DNA of 9,965 bases from Bacteroidales bacterium (GTDB lineage: Bacteria; Bacteroidota; Bacteroidia; Bacteroidales; GCA-2711565): the NCBI GenBank assembly GCA_029931995.1, contig JAOZQX010000025.1, positions 1-9,965 on the forward strand, in the 5' to 3' direction. The translations under genes and the position numbers were made by a program. The notes beneath the pieces are model-generated. The model did not search any database and was not told where the DNA came from. It saw only the letters and a list, made by a program, of their open reading frames with translations. The first letter of the stretch is position 1. Each line of letters opens with the position of its first letter. This document shows positions 7,680 through 9,965 of this stretch, one piece after another.

Positions 7680-9200
7680 TTAGATTAAGCTTTTACCAGT
7701 CATTTTAGTTGGTATATCCATGCCTAAAATTGTTAAAACAGTAGGAGCAATGTCTGCCAAAATACCACTATCAATTTTTGTTTTTCCATTAATTAGAACA
7801 CAAGGCACCGGGTTTAATGAGTGAGCCGTATTCGGACTTCCGTCCTTATTTACCGCATTGTCGGCATTGCCATGATCGGCAGTTACAATAACTGTATAAT
7901 TATTTTTAATTGCTGTTTCAACAGTTTCTTTCAGGCATTTATCAACGGTTTCGACAGCTTTTAAAATAGCTTTAAAAATTCCGGTATGTCCTACCATATC
8001 GCCATTGGCATAATTCAAACAAATAAAATCGTGTTTTTGTTTATTCAATTCTGTAAGCACTTTGTTTTTCACTTCGGGTGCACTCATTTCCGGTTGGTAG
8101 TCGTAAGTAGGAACTTTTGGTGAAGGAACCATAATCCGTTCTTCATTATCAAAAAGTTCTTCGCGACCTCCTGAAAAGAAATAAGTAACATGGGCATATT
8201 TTTCGGTCTCAGCAATGCGTAATTGTGTTTTTCCTTCTTCGGCTAAAATTTCACCAAGAGTTTGCTCTACGTTTTCTTTGTTAAAAATTACGTTTACATC
8301 TTTAAATGATTTATCATAATTTGACAGGGTATAATATTTCAAGCCCATGGTTTTCATTTTATGCTCTTCAAAATTTTCCTGACTGAGAGCAATCGTCATC
8401 TGACGAAGTCGATCGGTACGAAAATTAAAACAAATAAAAACATCTCCCTCTTCAAGGTTCCCGATTGCATTATTATTTTCATCTATCATTTGAATGGGTT
8501 TGATAAATTCATCTGTGACCCCATTTTGATAAGATTCCTGCATCGAGTTTAAAATATCTGTACTGCTTCTTCCTTCGCCATGAACCATTAAATCATACCC
8601 AATTTTAATGCGCTCCCATCGTTTATCGCGATCCATCGAATAATACCGACCGATGAGTGTGGCAATTTTGGCAGAAGTATTTTTGGTGTTTTCAATTAAT
8701 TCTTTCACAAAACCTAATCCGCTTTTTGGGTCAGTATCGCGACCATCCGTAATAGCATGAATAAATACATCTTTCAGTCCGCGAGCAGCAGCCATCTCGC
8801 AAAGCTTATACAAATGAGTATCTAGTGAATGAATTCCCCCATCCGAAACCAAACCTAAAAAATGTACATTTTTATTGTTCGCTTTTGCGAATTGAAAAGC
8901 TTCGTTTAATTTTTCATTATTCTCAATTTCTCCTGTTTCGATGTCTTTACTGATGCGAACTAAATCATGATAAATCTTTCGACCGGCTCCTAAGTTTAAA
9001 TGGCCTACTTCCGAATTTCCCATTTGCCTATCGGGTAAGCCCACGCTTTCGCCGCTGGCCAATAACTCTGAATTTGGGTAGTTCTCCAAGATAGAATCAA
9101 AGAAAGGAGTGTGGGCCTTATATATGGCATTTGATTCGTCTTTATTTCCTTTGCCCCATCCATCTAAAATGATGAGCATCGCTCGTTTTTCCTCTGTCAT
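7680..9200 (-). CDS. gpmI: 2,3-bisphosphoglycerate-independent phosphoglycerate mutase
   Basis: A 506-residue cytoplasmic enzyme interconverting 3- and 2-phosphoglycerate in glycolysis and gluconeogenesis (EC 5.4.2.12). It belongs to the alkaline phosphatase superfamily and uses two Mn ions and a phosphoserine intermediate. Landmarks: metal Asp13 in ILDGWG; nucleophile Ser63 in GNSEVGHLNLGAGR; substrate-binding DGRDTDP (152-158), Arg185 and Arg191 in RYYSMDR, and Arg261 and Arg264 in NFRTDR; metal residues Asp401 and His405 in NGDMVGH, Asp442 and His443 in TADHGNAD, and His460 in TAHS. The length fits the family (about 505-515) and no active-site residue is missing. The ATG at 9200 lacks a Shine-Dalgarno and is preceded by an A-rich stretch, as is common in Bacteroidota. 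It is the first gene of a likely operon with the deacetylase and the lipoprotein. Confidence 0.97.
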   Translation of the reverse strand: MTEEKRAMLIILDGWGKGNKDESNAIYKAHTPFFDSILENYPNSELLASGESVGLPDRQMGNSEVGHLNLGAGRKIYHDLVRISKDIETGEIENNEKLNEAFQFAKANNKNVHFLGLVSDGGIHSLDTHLYKLCEMAAARGLKDVFIHAITDGRDTDPKSGLGFVKELIENTKNTSAKIATLIGRYYSMDRDKRWERIKIGYDLMVHGEGRSSTDILNSMQESYQNGVTDEFIKPIQMIDENNNAIGNLEEGDVFICFNFRTDRLRQMTIALSQENFEEHKMKTMGLKYYTLSNYDKSFKDVNVIFNKENVEQTLGEILAEEGKTQLRIAETEKYAHVTYFFSGGREELFDNEERIMVPSPKVPTYDYQPEMSAPEVKNKVLTELNKQKHDFICLNYANGDMVGHTGIFKAILKAVETVDKCLKETVETAIKNNYTVIVTADHGNADNAVNKDGSPNTAHSLNPVPCVLINGKTKIDSGILADIAPTVLTILGMDIPTKMTGKSLI

Positions 9201-9229
9201 TTCAAGTTTTTTTTAGATTGAAAAATGTT

Positions 9230-9262
9230 TTGTCAAAGGTAAAATTTTTAACACTAACTTTA
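9230..9262 (+). promoter_or_regulatory. Possible promoter of the phosphatase gene
   Basis: TTG at 9230-9232 and TAACTTTA at 9255-9262 (7 of 8 matches to TAnnTTTG) are 22 bases apart, about 30 bases before the ATG at 9292. It overlaps the opposite-strand gpmI promoter almost exactly, so the two could compete for polymerase. The last position of the -7 element is off consensus. Confidence 0.35.
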
Positions 9263-9266
9263 TCAA
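9234..9266 (-). promoter_or_regulatory. Promoter of the gpmI operon
   Basis: On the minus strand a TTG (9266-9264) and a perfect TAnnTTTG (TACCTTTG, 9241-9234) are 22 bases apart. Transcription would start near 9227, about 27 bases before the gpmI ATG at 9200. No clear promoter is visible before the two downstream genes. Confidence 0.55.
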
Positions 9267-9291
9267 TTGTATCAAGTATCAAAATCAGATT

Positions 9292-9965
9292 ATGAGTAAA
9301 CAATGGGTAATTCCTGACATACACGGATGTATAAATACCCTCCGCGCTTTAATTACAGAACAAATTAAACCCGAAAAATCGGATCGAATTTATTTTTTAG
9401 GCGATTATATCGATCGTGGGCCAAACTCAAAAGGAGTGATTGATTATTTGCGATTGATGAAAAAATCGGGTTATGATTTTCATTTTTTATTAGGGAATCA
9501 TGAAGATTCTTTTTTAAAAGCCTATGCGAATGAACCTCGTTCAAATGGGGTTTTTAAAAAAAAGAATGCCCATAAAAAAGCTTGGTTTGAGTTTGGAGGT
9601 AGAGACACAGTTAAAAGTTTTGGTGTTCGGAATCTGAATGACATTCCTTTGGATTATATACAATGGCTGCGTGAATTAAAGTACTATATTGAAACCAAGG
9701 ATTTTATATTTGTTCACGCAGGCTTAAATTTTAAAAATGATAATCCTTTTGCAGATAAGCAAACAATGCTTTGGACTAGAGAATTTGAAATTATTCCAGA
9801 AAAAATTGGGTTTAAAAAGGTTATTCATGGGCATGTACCTGTAAGTTTAGAATTTATGGATTTGAATATAAAAACGCCATCTTATCTATTTATTGCTTTG
9901 GATAATGGAGTTTATATGAAAGATTCTGTTGGCTATGGAAATCTTGTGGCGCTGGAGTTGGAGTC
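9292..9965 (+). CDS. PPP-family metallophosphoesterase (Ser/Thr phosphatase-like), C-terminus cut off
   Basis: The frame is open from the ATG at 9292 to the right edge: 224 full codons without a stop, probably most of the protein because bacterial PPP1-like phosphatases are about 220-250 residues. Binuclear metal motifs appear in order: PDIHG (8-12, with Asp9 and His11), GDYIDRG (37-43), GNHED (68-72), VHAG (141-144) and IHGH (178-181). The family dephosphorylates phosphoproteins or small phosphorylated molecules such as diadenosine tetraphosphate. Which of these applies cannot be told from the sequence. The first motif has Pro where GDxHG is canonical, though both metal ligands are kept. There is no signal peptide, so it is likely cytoplasmic. 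It is divergently transcribed from gpmI. Confidence 0.92.
   Translation, partial: MSKQWVIPDIHGCINTLRALITEQIKPEKSDRIYFLGDYIDRGPNSKGVIDYLRLMKKSGYDFHFLLGNHEDSFLKAYANEPRSNGVFKKKNAHKKAWFEFGGRDTVKSFGVRNLNDIPLDYIQWLRELKYYIETKDFIFVHAGLNFKNDNPFADKQTMLWTREFEIIPEKIGFKKVIHGHVPVSLEFMDLNIKTPSYLFIALDNGVYMKDSVGYGNLVALELE

Noticed and set aside
6013..8552. Short plus-strand open frames at 6013-6234, 7466-7708 and 8361-8552
   Set aside because: They are antisense to the lipoprotein, deacetylase and gpmI genes, whose frames carry clear family motifs.
1..9965. CRISPR arrays, tRNA or rRNA genes, insertion sequences, toxin-antitoxin modules
   Set aside because: No spaced repeats, cloverleaf, transposase motifs or paired small genes were seen; nearly all sequence is explained by eight conserved genes.

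Overview
The window looks like chromosomal DNA of a Bacteroidota bacterium. It is AT-rich, start codons mostly lack Shine-Dalgarno sequences and are preceded by A-rich leaders, and several upstream regions carry the Bacteroidota promoter pattern TTG...TAnnTTTG. The predicted proteins also fit: a lipoprotein with the N-terminus CANPVSPSGGPKDETPP, a large exported BNR/VPS10-type repeat protein, and a NodB deacetylase subtype common in that phylum. I cannot place it below phylum with confidence.

Layout. (1) 1-2505, minus strand: the first 835 codons of a large secreted beta-propeller protein (VPS10/sortilin-like, BNR Asp-box repeats), cut by the left edge. (2) 2642-3148, minus: a small DEDDh 3'-5' exonuclease. 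(3) 3235-4860, plus: adenine deaminase, divergent from the exonuclease and with its own promoter. (4) 4937-5236, plus: a small ArsR-type winged-helix regulator behind a strong promoter-like element and AT repeats. (5) 5252-9200, minus: a likely three-gene operon, read from right to left: cofactor-independent phosphoglycerate mutase, a polysaccharide deacetylase starting 2 bases later, then an Ig-like lipoprotein. It ends convergently 15 bases from the regulator gene. (6) 9292-9965, plus: a PPP-family metallophosphatase, divergent from the operon and cut by the right edge.

The window is mostly housekeeping metabolism (purine salvage, glycolysis) mixed with envelope or secreted proteins. I see no defence island, mobile element, CRISPR array, RNA gene, toxin-antitoxin pair or biosynthetic cluster. 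Nothing here supports a claim of a new multi-gene system. The points most worth a second look are the uncharacterised BNR/VPS10 protein, the tight coupling of a glycolytic gene to a deacetylase and a lipoprotein, the ArsR-like regulator with a CxxxC tail in place of the classical metal site, a repeated Asp/Asn-rich motif and odd lipobox in the lipoprotein, and short inverted repeats in two intergenic gaps.
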